Below, piece after piece: positions 16,313 through 24,930 of a stretch of 64,000 nt of DNA (positions within the stretch are counted from its first letter, which is position 1; each line of letters starts with the position of its first letter). Made by a program: the position numbers and the translations under genes. Source of the stretch: Abiotrophia defectiva ATCC 49176 (GTDB lineage: Bacteria > Bacillota > Bacilli > Lactobacillales > Aerococcaceae); assembly GCF_000160075.2 (NCBI RefSeq), contig NZ_KI535340.1, positions 1 through 64,000 of the forward strand, given 5' to 3'. The notes under the pieces were generated by a model. That model was not told the origin of the DNA. It did not search any database and worked only from the letters and a program-made list of their open reading frames with translations.

Positions 16313-18025
16313 CTAGGCAAACTGGGCCCGGTATAGGGCCGCATAATGACCGTCTAAAGCCAATAGTTCCTGGTGACTACCGGATTCTACCACCCCCGCC
16401 TCAGTTACTACCACGATGCGATCCACATGTTGAATGGTGGCTAAGCGATGGGCAATAATGAGACTGGTCCGTCCTTTTGTTAATTGATCAAAGGACTGCT
16501 GAATATACTGTTCGGTTTGCGTATCTAAGGCGCTAGTTGCCTCATCTAAGATAAGAATGGAAGGATTCTTCAAGAATATTCTTGCGATTGACAAACGTTG
16601 TTTTTGCCCACCAGATAAGCGTACACCTCGTTCCCCAATGGCTGTATCCAAGCCATCAGGTAACTGAGCAATGACTTGATCTAGTTTAGCCGCGCGAATG
16701 GCCTCTTCCACCTCAGCCTCACTAGCATCTAAACGACCATAGAGGACATTCTCGCGAATAGTCCCATCGAACAAGAAAACATCCTGTTGAACAATCCCAA
16801 TTTGCTGCCTGAGCGATGACAAGGTGTATTCCCGAATGTCCTTGCCATCAATCAAGACTTGACCCGATGTGACATCATAAAAACGCGGCAGGAGATTGAC
16901 CATACTGGACTTACCTGCCCCACTTGGGCCGACTAAGGCCACGCTCTCCCCGGGCGCAATGGACAGATTTAATTGCGAAATGACAGTACGCCCCTCTTCA
17001 TAGGCCAGTTCTACATTACGATAATCTATTTGGCCTTGGAAGTGTGGCGCTGGCTGGGCACCAGGCAGGTCCTGAACCGCCACCGGTTTAGCTAGTTCTT
17101 GTCTGAAACGTTTGAAGCCGGCAAAACCCTTAGGATAAGTCTCAATCATGATATTAATACTTTCAATCGGCTTAACAAAGGTATTGGCCAATAGGACAAA
17201 GCCGACTAATTGGCCCGTCGTTAGCTCCCCTTTGAGGGTGAAATAAGCCCCGGACACCAAGGCAATTAAGGTAATAATGCGCATCAAGACATAGTTAAAG
17301 GCGCTAGAAGCGGCCATGGTTTGGTAGAATTTAAGTTTATTCTCGCGATAGTCTTGAATCAGACCTTCAAAACGCGCTTCTTCATGGGCTTCATTAGCGA
17401 ATGCCTTGACTACTCGTATACCACTGAGGCTATTGGATAAACCGGCGTTAAATTCCCCCAATTGACGATAGACTTGGCTATTAATACGTCCCATCTTCTT
17501 ATTGAAGATAGCCAACGCAACTCCCAAGATTGGCACCAGAATCACTGTCCCAATGGCTAATTGCACATGAACCTGCAACATGAGCCAAAAAGCCCCCACC
17601 AAACTCATCAGGGTAATGAATAAATCTTCAGGCCCATGATGGGCTAGCTCCCCGATTTCGAACAAGTCACTGGTTAGTCGCGACATGAGCTCCCCCGTCT
17701 GCTTATTATCGAAATACTCAAAGGACTGTCTTTGGAAGTATTGGAAAAGCTGACGTCGCATATCGGTCTCAATGGTAATACCCAACTTATGCCCCAGATA
17801 GACTACAATGTACTTCATCACCATGTTGAAGAGATAAAAGGCAAGCAACAAGAGACAGACCCAAATAACCGTCTGATAATGGCCTGTTGGTAAGATGGTG
17901 TCAATAACCCGGTTGACAACAAATGGAAAAGTCAACTCTAACATAGCCGAAATAACAGCGCAGCCAAAGTCAATCATGAAGAGCTTCTTATAAGGCTTGT
18001 AATAGGCAAAAAAATCGCGCAACAC
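16313..18025 (-). CDS. ABC exporter, fused permease and ATPase
   Basis: A 570-residue half-transporter that should work as a homodimer. Six membrane helices (about residues 15-290) precede the ATPase, with Walker A GPSGAGKSS, the signature RLSGGQKQRLSIARI and Walker B ILILDEATSALD. It belongs to the MsbA/Sav1866 group of lipid or multidrug exporters; the substrate is unknown. The GTG at 18025 has AAAGGATG upstream. A hairpin separates it from licD, so it may have its own promoter. Confidence 0.93.
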   Translation of the reverse strand: MLRDFFAYYKPYKKLFMIDFGCAVISAMLELTFPFVVNRVIDTILPTGHYQTVIWVCLLLLAFYLFNMVMKYIVVYLGHKLGITIETDMRRQLFQYFQRQSFEYFDNKQTGELMSRLTSDLFEIGELAHHGPEDLFITLMSLVGAFWLMLQVHVQLAIGTVILVPILGVALAIFNKKMGRINSQVYRQLGEFNAGLSNSLSGIRVVKAFANEAHEEARFEGLIQDYRENKLKFYQTMAASSAFNYVLMRIITLIALVSGAYFTLKGELTTGQLVGFVLLANTFVKPIESINIMIETYPKGFAGFKRFRQELAKPVAVQDLPGAQPAPHFQGQIDYRNVELAYEEGRTVISQLNLSIAPGESVALVGPSGAGKSSMVNLLPRFYDVTSGQVLIDGKDIREYTLSSLRQQIGIVQQDVFLFDGTIRENVLYGRLDASEAEVEEAIRAAKLDQVIAQLPDGLDTAIGERGVRLSGGQKQRLSIARIFLKNPSILILDEATSALDTQTEQYIQQSFDQLTKGRTSLIIAHRLATIQHVDRIVVVTEAGVVESGSHQELLALDGHYAALYRAQFA

Positions 18026-18040
18026 TCACATCATCCTTTC

Positions 18041-18071
18041 TCATAAAAAGGCTGACCCTCTGGCCAGCCTT
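18041..18071 (-). terminator. Hairpin between licD and the ABC exporter
   Basis: Minus strand stem AAGGCTG / CAGCCTT, extended by GCC / GGT pairs, followed by TTTTTATG. A probable terminator of the tarI-tarJ-licD unit. Confidence 0.75.
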
Positions 18072-18118
18072 GTTTTGGCTAAAAACTGTTAATCTATAGC
18101 TAGGTTAGAGACTTCCCC

Positions 18119-18955
18119 CTACTTAAGCTGACCTGTCTTGAGGTCATAATCCGTATAAGGTCGCTCTAAATCCAGCAATAAAGCATCGTGATGTGGCTTT
18201 TGATTCTGGCTAGGCGGTGGCGTCATATAGTCACCAAACGCCTCACTCAAATAGGCATCATAACCCGCTGGAATGGGCATTTCTGTTCCTTCAAAAGGCT
18301 TGAAAACAGCCTGATCAAAGGCCTCAATTGGATAGAGTTTGCTCATATAGTAAGGACCGGAACACAACTCAATACGGTAAGCCGCCTCTTGGCGAGTGGT
18401 CTTAGTCATCTTTTTATGAGCCAGTGACCAGATCTTATAACGGAGTTTAGAACTTGGGACTAGGCCCAGCAACACTCGACTGCCCCAGGCCAAAAGGCCC
18501 CCATGCTTTTCAGGCACGGTTTGAGCGCAGAAGAGCGAATAGATTAATGCCCAGACCTTCTGGGTCTTACGTTTCCAGGCTGAGGCCGGCGCATAGTCCA
18601 AAGGCAGTACATCTAAGGCCAGGCCATGTGGCAAGTCTAAGTCAGCTTGATAAGGCTTGAGGCAAGTTGTCTGGCGGTCACGAATCGTGATGAAGAGGTT
18701 ACGGTCGACATAGCCCGCATGAGACCGCGACAGAAAATAACGCGAATCTGCCTCTTTGGGCCAGAGTTCCGCCAAACGTTCATAATCTTCCCTTGGCATA
18801 AAAAAGTCTAAATCATCGTCCCAGGGAATAAAGCCTTGATGACGTAAAGCCCCAATCGCGCCACCACCACATAAGTAGCATAAGAGATTATGCTTCTGGC
18901 AGAAGGCAACAAAGTATTGGGCCATTTCTAGGCTTTTGGCTTGAATGGGTTCCAT
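18119..18955 (-). CDS. licD: LicD family phosphocholine transferase
   Basis: A 278-residue protein of the LicD (nucleotidyltransferase-fold) family. CYLCGGGAIGALRHQGFIPWDDDLDF carries the metal-binding aspartates DDDLD at about residue 48, and MPREDYERL follows. LicD proteins move phosphocholine from CDP-choline onto sugar residues of teichoic acid. The adjacent tarIJ and licC, licB and licA genes support this substrate. Pneumococcus has two licD genes; only one lies here. Attachment of a different phospho-group remains possible. Confidence 0.9.
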   Translation of the reverse strand: MEPIQAKSLEMAQYFVAFCQKHNLLCYLCGGGAIGALRHQGFIPWDDDLDFFMPREDYERLAELWPKEADSRYFLSRSHAGYVDRNLFITIRDRQTTCLKPYQADLDLPHGLALDVLPLDYAPASAWKRKTQKVWALIYSLFCAQTVPEKHGGLLAWGSRVLLGLVPSSKLRYKIWSLAHKKMTKTTRQEAAYRIELCSGPYYMSKLYPIEAFDQAVFKPFEGTEMPIPAGYDAYLSEAFGDYMTPPPSQNQKPHHDALLLDLERPYTDYDLKTGQLK

Positions 18956-18982
18956 CTAACCCCTCCTTATTTTAATTAATCA

Positions 18983-20011
18983 CTAGATATTCCACTTAGC
19001 CACCGTTTTAAATGGTGTTTTACGGTCTTCTTCGAAGAATTGATAGATATCCTTGACATCCTCTAAATCCCCTACTTGGTGGATAATCATCCGCAGTCTT
19101 GAGGATACTTGTGGGTTTTCCATTAAGGCCACCGCCAATTGGAAGTCCTCACGTCCCGAGCGAGAAGAACCAACTAAGGTCAGGCCTTTTTCTAAGACAT
19201 CACGGGTATTGACTGGCACTTCCGTCTCGGAAACTCCCATTAAAATCAGCGTTCCTTGAGGTTTAATATACTTAATAATGTCACGAATGGCTTCCTGACT
19301 GGCATCACCACCCACACACTCAAAGGCATGGTCGAAGCTGAAATCTTCCGGAATATCTTGCAATTCATATACTTCATCTACAAAGCTGAAAAGTCTTAAT
19401 TTATCGTGGTTTTTACCTACTACAATAATCGTAGCATCTGGGAACTTAGCTCTTAAGACGGTAGCTTGGACAAAGGCTAGCGAGCCAGATCCCCAAACCA
19501 CAATCCGGTCACGCTTGGATAAGGCCATAGAGTCAAAACGACGGGCCCCGTGCGCCGCCACCGAGACAAACTCGGTCATGGCCGCTACCACATCTGGAAT
19601 GCTATGATAGCCCACAACGCGGTCTAATGGTAAATGCACAAATTCCTGCATGAAACCATCGTAACCACTGGATAGGAAGTGAGTTCCTTCCACATAGTTC
19701 TCATAGAACTCACCTGAATGGTCAAAACCTTGCGGTGGCTGATTGGGAATCATGACGACCTTATCCCCTACTTGATAGGTGCCGGTTTCGTCACGTACGA
19801 CGATGCCGCAACACTCATGAATCAAGGCCATTGGTAATTTTTGCTTGAGCACTTTGGCTGAACGCTTGCCTTGGTAATAGCGTTGGTCTGCATGGCAGAG
19901 AGCCATATAATTAGGTCGCACTACGACTGGCTTAGCCGAGTCTGTCGAAACATCTTCATACTTAACTGAGAAGAAGTATGGGCGAAGTAATTGATAGACG
20001 CGATTAATCAC
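18983..20011 (-). CDS. tarJ: Ribitol-5-phosphate 2-dehydrogenase TarJ
   Basis: A 342-residue medium-chain dehydrogenase that makes ribitol 5-phosphate from ribulose 5-phosphate with NADPH. LCHADQRYYQGKR and ALIHECCGIVV match TarJ. VVWGSGSLAFVQATVLR is the nucleotide-binding fold, and FECVGGDASQ follows. I chose the GTG at 20011 because GGGAGAG lies upstream; a longer frame would overlap tarI. It lies directly behind tarI (one base between), the standard pair for CDP-ribitol. Confidence 0.94.
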   Translation of the reverse strand: MINRVYQLLRPYFFSVKYEDVSTDSAKPVVVRPNYMALCHADQRYYQGKRSAKVLKQKLPMALIHECCGIVVRDETGTYQVGDKVVMIPNQPPQGFDHSGEFYENYVEGTHFLSSGYDGFMQEFVHLPLDRVVGYHSIPDVVAAMTEFVSVAAHGARRFDSMALSKRDRIVVWGSGSLAFVQATVLRAKFPDATIIVVGKNHDKLRLFSFVDEVYELQDIPEDFSFDHAFECVGGDASQEAIRDIIKYIKPQGTLILMGVSETEVPVNTRDVLEKGLTLVGSSRSGREDFQLAVALMENPQVSSRLRMIIHQVGDLEDVKDIYQFFEEDRKTPFKTVAKWNI

Positions 20012-20012
20012 T

Positions 20013-20720
20013 TTAGATCTCTCCCAACATAGCTTCTGCAATCTTCAAATCGGTCACCGTCGTAATCTTCAAGTTAGAGTATTCCCCTTTTACTAGGCCA
20101 ACACTTTTCCCTTTGAGGACAAAAACCTTGCAAGCATCGGTTAAAATCTCACGCTCGTCTTGACTTAGACTAGCGAAGAGGCTATCAAACTGATTAATAC
20201 GGAAGGTTTGAGGTGTCTGACCTTGGAACATGTGAGCCCGATTAGGAATAGAACTAATGGACTTACCGTCTTGGGATTCCACAATGGTATCGTTAGCCAT
20301 GACCACTGTATCAGTCGCATCATAGTCAGCCATGACCTTGATGTTGTCTTGAATCATACGGTAAGAGACAAAAGGACGTACCGCATCATGAGTTATTAAA
20401 ATGGCTTGGTCGGAAACAGGACCGGCCGCCTTAATATCTGCAATGATATTAAGGATACTATCATTCCGATCCCCACCCCCATCAACGGCTTTAATCTTAG
20501 ACTCATGGCCTGGCAAGTGTTTGCTTACTAAATCATTGAAGTAGACTAACCAGTTAGGATGAACGGCTACATAGACTTGGTCAATGTCTGGTACTACTAA
20601 GAATTTTTCGATGGTATGAATAATAATGGGCTTATTGCCTAACATGAGGAATTGCTTAGGCATATCTTGAATCCCCATTCTAGATCCAATGCCCCCTGCT
20701 AGAATACCTGCATAAATCAT
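20013..20720 (-). CDS. tarI: Ribitol-5-phosphate cytidylyltransferase TarI
   Basis: A 235-residue enzyme of the IspD/TarI family that forms CDP-ribitol for teichoic acid. AGILAGGIGSRMG is the nucleotide loop, and MPKQFLMLGNKPIIIHTIEKF contains the catalytic lysine. ITHDAVRPFVSYRMI and QTPQTFR are typical of TarI. It is the first gene of tarI-tarJ-licD. An extended -10 box (TGCTATAAT, 20768-20776) lies upstream. Confidence 0.95.
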   Translation of the reverse strand: MIYAGILAGGIGSRMGIQDMPKQFLMLGNKPIIIHTIEKFLVVPDIDQVYVAVHPNWLVYFNDLVSKHLPGHESKIKAVDGGGDRNDSILNIIADIKAAGPVSDQAILITHDAVRPFVSYRMIQDNIKVMADYDATDTVVMANDTIVESQDGKSISSIPNRAHMFQGQTPQTFRINQFDSLFASLSQDEREILTDACKVFVLKGKSVGLVKGEYSNLKITTVTDLKIAEAMLGEI

Positions 20721-20767
20721 GCATCTCTCTCCTTCTCACTGTCGTAAAGTGTCTTTCTATCCTAATT

Positions 20768-20776
20768 ATTATAGCA
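20768..20776 (-). promoter_or_regulatory. tarI promoter (extended -10)
   Basis: Minus strand TGCTATAAT about 48 bases before the tarI start. No good -35 box is seen, which fits an extended -10 promoter. Confidence 0.6.
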
Positions 20777-20845
20777 CATCTTATATCGACACGCATAGAA
20801 ATCTCATTGCCTTAAGCATTTTATTAAGAAATGATCACACATCCA

Positions 20846-20874
20846 AAACAAAAAGCCAGACACTTGTCTGGCTT
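20846..20874 (-). terminator. Terminator after licC
   Basis: A 9-bp perfect stem (AAGCCAGAC / GTCTGGCTT, 4-base loop) followed by TTTGTTTTG on the minus strand, 5 bases past the licC stop. Confidence 0.88.
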
Positions 20875-20878
20875 CTGG

Positions 20879-21571
20879 CTAATTTTTTGCTTCCATTTGC
20901 GAACGTAGCGCTTCTAAATCCTCTAGGCTATCAATTTCAAAGGTCTGATGGCCTTCAATTGGATAAACATGTACGTTTAAATCAGCTAGGTTATCCTTGA
21001 CCACGTCATCCCAGTAGAGATTAGCATAATCAGCTTCTTGGTAGTAGCCTTCAATTAACTGCTGCAAATGCTGTCCATCTTCCTCACTCCAATAGGAGAC
21101 GCCAGACAGAATCCGCCCTTGACCACTTTCTACCGTAATGGCCGTTACGCGAAGGTCATCTTGCTGGTAATGCAAGACCCATTCATCCTTGAAGCCTTCT
21201 TTGGCTACCCCAAAGTAAAGGGAGCTTTCGGGTGCTGATAACAAGAAGTTATCAACTAGGAAGTTATCAGCATCAATAACATAGGCATCACTCAAGTAGT
21301 GACGGACCAAGTACATGGTGTAGAAGTTATTGTAGCTTTCATATTGGTCATTGTGAATCAAGGTCACGCCATACTGGTCCTTCAGAAAATCGAATTTTTC
21401 AGCCAAGTACCCTGTCACAACAATAATGTCTTCAATCCCTTTAGCCCGCAAGAATTCAATCTGGCGCTCAATTAAGCTTGTCCCAGCGACTTCAATTAAG
21501 GACTTAGGGGTTGTAAGGGTGATTGGCCGCAAGCGAGTTCCCATACCAGCGGCGAGAATTATTGCTCTCAT
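20879..21571 (-). CDS. licC: CTP:phosphocholine cytidylyltransferase LicC
   Basis: A 230-residue enzyme that makes CDP-choline. It keeps the full nucleotidyltransferase signature ILAAGMGTRLRPIT followed by TPKSL with the catalytic lysine. ESYNNFYTMYLVR and YVIDADNFLVDN with the metal aspartates closely follow the pneumococcal LicC pattern. It comes three bases after licB in the licA-licB-licC unit. Its product feeds LicD encoded downstream. Confidence 0.94.
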   Translation of the reverse strand: MRAIILAAGMGTRLRPITLTTPKSLIEVAGTSLIERQIEFLRAKGIEDIIVVTGYLAEKFDFLKDQYGVTLIHNDQYESYNNFYTMYLVRHYLSDAYVIDADNFLVDNFLLSAPESSLYFGVAKEGFKDEWVLHYQQDDLRVTAITVESGQGRILSGVSYWSEEDGQHLQQLIEGYYQEADYANLYWDDVVKDNLADLNVHVYPIEGHQTFEIDSLEDLEALRSQMEAKN

Positions 21572-21574
21572 AGC

Positions 21575-22510
21575 TTAGGCTCCTTCGTGTTGTGAAACTA
21601 AGACACTGCTTACAATCATCAAAGCCGCCGATAGCAAGAGAATGGGGTTAAATTCAGCCCCTCCTAGCAAGATGGAGAAGACAATGGCCCAAATAGCGTA
21701 TGAGATATTGAGTGCAGTAGCCTTTACAGGACCAATTGTATCAATTGCGCGATAAAAATTCAAATAAGACAATGTGCCTAAGACAGCAACACCTAAGATT
21801 AACCAAAGTACTGGTTGACTCATAACAGCCGTCACGCTAAAGACCAAGTCAGATTCGAAGGTAATAAAGCCCAAATAAACTAAAGTAGAGACGCATTGAC
21901 GAATCCAAAGAGCTTGCTTAGGATTCAAATCTTCCTTCATCCCAATGGAACAAATCACACTCTCCAAGGACCAGCCGACTACGCTGAGAAAGGCTACTAA
22001 GAAGCCAATAAGTTGGGCATTAGATTGCATCATATCACCAGATAGACTAACACCCAAGACCGCTAACACGGCCAAACCCAAACCAATCCAAACTGGCTTA
22101 GTAATCTTTTCCTTAAGAATTAACATACCTAAAAAAGCAGCAACCACTGGGTACATCGAGGAAATACTTGCTGTTAAGCCTGCCCCAATCGCATCTACCG
22201 CATAGAGATAGGCTCGCATACCCATAGGGCCACCTAAAACAGCTGCTAACATGACCACAAAGGAACTCTTGCTAGTCAATTGTTTGAAAGTTTGCTTGAG
22301 TTGACCTTGACGAACCAACTCCCCTGTCATCATTAAGGCAGAAAAACCATCATGGAAGAGAGCCAATAAGAGAGCGGCTCCAGCCAGTCTTGGATCCACT
22401 AGCGTGAAGGGTAACATCATCAGAATAACACCATTATAATGGGTATCTGCCCCCCACAAAATACCTGACAAGAGACCGGCAATGATGCCACTTCTTTCCT
22501 TATTTTTCAT
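21575..22510 (-). CDS. licB: Choline permease LicB (EamA/DMT family)
   Basis: A 311-residue membrane protein with about ten hydrophobic segments arranged as two EamA repeats. SGILWGADTHYNGVILM at the N-terminus and the neighbours licA and licC point to LicB, the choline importer of the lic locus. ILKEKITKPVWIGLGLAVLAV closes the first repeat. Without the context I would call it only a drug/metabolite transporter. Confidence 0.87.
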   Translation of the reverse strand: MKNKERSGIIAGLLSGILWGADTHYNGVILMMLPFTLVDPRLAGAALLLALFHDGFSALMMTGELVRQGQLKQTFKQLTSKSSFVVMLAAVLGGPMGMRAYLYAVDAIGAGLTASISSMYPVVAAFLGMLILKEKITKPVWIGLGLAVLAVLGVSLSGDMMQSNAQLIGFLVAFLSVVGWSLESVICSIGMKEDLNPKQALWIRQCVSTLVYLGFITFESDLVFSVTAVMSQPVLWLILGVAVLGTLSYLNFYRAIDTIGPVKATALNISYAIWAIVFSILLGGAEFNPILLLSAALMIVSSVLVSQHEGA

Positions 22511-22516
22511 CTAAGT

Positions 22517-24379
22517 TCATCCTTCCTTTTTTAGAGCATGGTAGCGCGCTAGGTTAGCCTGCGCACGACGGTAACGCTCAATCCCGTAGTCTCCGAAATC
22601 ATCGCCTCGGCTTTCCTTGAAAATGGTCCAAACTGACCAGAGGAAGTCTTGGCAAATTTGATAGATTAAGAGCTTGGTCTTCAAGCTATCCGGCACCTCT
22701 TGATCTTGACAGTATAGGCTTAAGAAGCGGTCTTCCTGCTCTTGGCTGAAGCCGCATTCTAGACTATGGGCCGCTAAATCCCAAGCCAAGTCGTTCATAC
22801 CTGAATATTCCCAGTCAATGAGATAAGATTTGCCGTCTCCACCTTTGACAAAGTTCTCTGGAACTGTGTCAATGTGACATGGCACTATTTGAACTGGTAA
22901 GTCAGCCAAATCTTCTTGTAGTTGGAAAACTTCCTGACGTGTCGCCTGATAGCCGTCAAAATAGTCCGCCTCTACTTCATCCACAAAACTCTCATACTTA
23001 GCAATCTCCTCGAAGACATCAAAACGGTTATCAAAGTCTAATCCTGATTGATGTAACTGTCTGAGGAGTCCCGTTGTCATTCGCATATTGTTAAGGTAAG
23101 TCGCTGTATTAGCATTCAAGGTTTCAGCGTCTGGAATGAAGGCTGACACCTTGGTCCCTGTCACTTCGTCAAAGTAGAGGGTCTCAGCATCTAAGCCCAG
23201 AATATGCGCTAAGAGGCTATTAGATTTTTCTGCCGAGCGATTAATAAACTTCTCCGTCCCGTTACCGGCAATCCGAATGATATAAGGTTGGCCTTTAAGG
23301 GTGACCTTGTAGTTCTTGTTAGTCATACCACCGGCACTTTCTAAGGTCGCAATTTCCTCAGGGCTGGCATCCATCTGATCGGCCAAGAACTGTTCGACTT
23401 CTTGCTTAGCAGCCTCTTCTTCCTTACGAACCAAGCGAGGATAAACGCGCTTAAGCACATGGTGAACCTGGCTAGCATCGTCAATTTCGCCCCAGAAGAA
23501 GTCATCCAGTTTAAGGTAGCCCAAGCGGTAGTCTTGCGCAACATCCAACATAATATATTCATAGTTAACATAAGGATTGAGGTTGTCAGCATAAATGGCC
23601 AACATCTTAAGGTAGAAAGGATAGGACAATTTGGACAGGCCAATCATTTCACCGTCAATACGGTTGAATTGGTGAATATCCTTACCCATCTTATATACAT
23701 AGCCATCACGCAATTCCACCATGGCCTCATCATGTTGCTCACGCACACTGGTAATCAGCATAGCAGAATCACTAGCGACCTTATTCAGCCCCTTAATCCC
23801 ACGAATTTCAAAGAGCAAGTCCCCTTCAATCAGGAAGAAGTCCCCATCAATATGAGGAGCCGCCGCGGCCAAAGAAGCCATGGTTCCTGTGTGGGCATAA
23901 GCCTCGTTGACTACTAGGGTCACATCAGGCATATCAGCGACATGTTGAGCCAAGAGGTCAGCTTGGAAGCCAGCCACTAAGACAAAACGCTCTACTCCTT
24001 GGTCCCGTAAAACTTGGAGCGTCCGGTCTAATAAGGTATGGTCCCCCAGAGATAGGAGTGGCACGGGTTGGTCCAGATGACGAGGTTGCCCCGCAGCTAG
24101 AATAACTGCCTGATGGATCTGTTCTTTTGCTTGAGCTAATTGAATCTTACGGGCACTAGCATCCTTAAGGCCAGTCTCTAGTAGTGCTAAGCCCTTTTCT
24201 GTCACTTGATACTGATTACGTGTCCCTTGACGCTCAATCTCAATGTAGCCTTGTTCTTCAAGACGCTTAAGAATTAGATTAATCTTGCCTAGAGATAAGT
24301 TGGTCGCTTGTGCCATATCACGTTGACTGCCCGCTTCTGCTCGGTTCAAGTAATACAGCAAGGTCATTAAGTCATTCAT
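22517..24379 (-). CDS. licA: Three-domain fusion: winged helix-turn-helix, degenerate nucleotidyltransferase and choline kinase (LicA)
   Basis: A 620-residue protein. Residues 1-70 form a winged helix-turn-helix (QRDMAQATNLSLGKINLILK). Residues 90-320 resemble the LicC-type nucleotidyltransferase. Residues 340-620 are a LicA/APH kinase with the catalytic HIDTVPEN (H502, D504, N509) and LIDWEYSGMNDLAWD (D522) motifs. The kinase makes phosphocholine. In the middle domain AAGxGxRL is replaced by AAGQPRHL and the lysine of the PK pair by leucine (QPVPLLSL), so it may not be catalytic. The separate, intact licC two genes on supports this. I chose the ATG at 24379 because AAGGG lies 6 bases upstream. 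The HTH may bind the palindromes at 24398-24412 and 24467-24481. Pneumococcal LicA is a single kinase domain, so the fusion is notable. Confidence 0.88.
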   Translation of the reverse strand: MNDLMTLLYYLNRAEAGSQRDMAQATNLSLGKINLILKRLEEQGYIEIERQGTRNQYQVTEKGLALLETGLKDASARKIQLAQAKEQIHQAVILAAGQPRHLDQPVPLLSLGDHTLLDRTLQVLRDQGVERFVLVAGFQADLLAQHVADMPDVTLVVNEAYAHTGTMASLAAAAPHIDGDFFLIEGDLLFEIRGIKGLNKVASDSAMLITSVREQHDEAMVELRDGYVYKMGKDIHQFNRIDGEMIGLSKLSYPFYLKMLAIYADNLNPYVNYEYIMLDVAQDYRLGYLKLDDFFWGEIDDASQVHHVLKRVYPRLVRKEEEAAKQEVEQFLADQMDASPEEIATLESAGGMTNKNYKVTLKGQPYIIRIAGNGTEKFINRSAEKSNSLLAHILGLDAETLYFDEVTGTKVSAFIPDAETLNANTATYLNNMRMTTGLLRQLHQSGLDFDNRFDVFEEIAKYESFVDEVEADYFDGYQATRQEVFQLQEDLADLPVQIVPCHIDTVPENFVKGGDGKSYLIDWEYSGMNDLAWDLAAHSLECGFSQEQEDRFLSLYCQDQEVPDSLKTKLLIYQICQDFLWSVWTIFKESRGDDFGDYGIERYRRAQANLARYHALKKEG

Positions 24380-24397
24380 GTGAGCCCTTCTTTCTTC

Positions 24398-24412
24398 GTT
24401 CATTTTTTGAAC
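24398..24412. promoter_or_regulatory. Palindrome 1 near the licA start
   Basis: GTTCA, five T, TGAAC: a perfect 5-bp inverted repeat, just downstream of the expected transcription start. The same GTTCA-N5-TGAAC pattern occurs at 24467-24481. Confidence 0.55.
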
Positions 24413-24420
24413 TTTAGTCT

Positions 24421-24449
24421 AGTATAAACTACTTCTCGGCCTATGTCTA
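24421..24449 (-). promoter_or_regulatory. licA-licB-licC promoter
   Basis: Minus strand TAGACA (24444-24449), 17-base spacer, TATACT (24421-24426). A strong sigma-A match, flanked on both sides by the GTTCA-N5-TGAAC palindrome. Confidence 0.8.
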
Positions 24450-24466
24450 GGGTTTTAGCCCAAAAA

Positions 24467-24481
24467 GTTCAAATAATGAAC
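24467..24481. promoter_or_regulatory. Palindrome 2 upstream of the licA promoter
   Basis: GTTCA, five bases, TGAAC. The centre lies 69 bases from that of palindrome 1. One site on each side of the promoter suggests looping or cooperative control, perhaps by the wHTH of the licA protein. Confidence 0.5.
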
Positions 24482-24510
24482 AAACCCTCAGCATTTAAAG
24501 CTGAGGGTTT
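24482..24510 (-). terminator. Terminator after the DUF956 gene
   Basis: An 11-bp perfect stem (AAACCCTCAGC / GCTGAGGGTTT, 7-base loop), 6 bases past the stop. The U tract is interrupted because palindrome 2 follows at once. Confidence 0.8.
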
Positions 24511-24516
24511 GAGCTC

Positions 24517-24906
24517 CTATTTTTTGGGAGTTTTTTTAGCGCGCCATTCTTTCCAAAGCTTGGCCAGGGAGAAGATTGGCTTATTTCTGACCAGTTGCTC
24601 TTCCGCCAGATAGTTCCGCATGGCCTTAAGGGTCTGGCCGGCTTTAGAGACGACAAAATGATAGGTGCCAGCAGACTTAGTATCAATGAAGAAGCCTCGG
24701 ATAAAGCCACGTTTCATCAACATGATAGCCCGAACCTGACGAATTTCGCCCCAAGGAATCTGAACGAAATCAGCTGGATTGCGGTCATTATAGAATTCAA
24801 AGGCCTTGTTACCGACTAGAATACGGCCATGGCGCCCCATAACGCCACCAGACATCCAGTTAGCAGTCGTCACGTAGTCTGCCCGGCTATTCAAGGATTC
24901 AACCAT
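24517..24906 (-). CDS. DUF956 (ManO-like) family protein
   Basis: A 129-residue cytosolic protein of the DUF956 family. GRILVGNKAFEFYNDRNPADFVQIPW and the downstream RGFFIDTKSAGTYHF follow the family pattern. Relatives (ManO) are usually encoded beside mannose-family PTS genes and affect their expression. No PTS genes are near here; it sits alone after the DnaD-like gene, 24 bases apart. A role in sugar uptake control is family knowledge, not seen here. Confidence 0.85.
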   Translation of the reverse strand: MVESLNSRADYVTTANWMSGGVMGRHGRILVGNKAFEFYNDRNPADFVQIPWGEIRQVRAIMLMKRGFIRGFFIDTKSAGTYHFVVSKAGQTLKAMRNYLAEEQLVRNKPIFSLAKLWKEWRAKKTPKK

Positions 24907-24930
24907 ACTTCTCTCTCCTTTTACAGTGCT

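Noticed and set aside
23402-23917. Plus-strand open frame of 171 codons inside the licA fusion
   Set aside because: It is antisense to a well-supported domain (nucleotidyltransferase part) and has no recognisable motif or good ribosome site.
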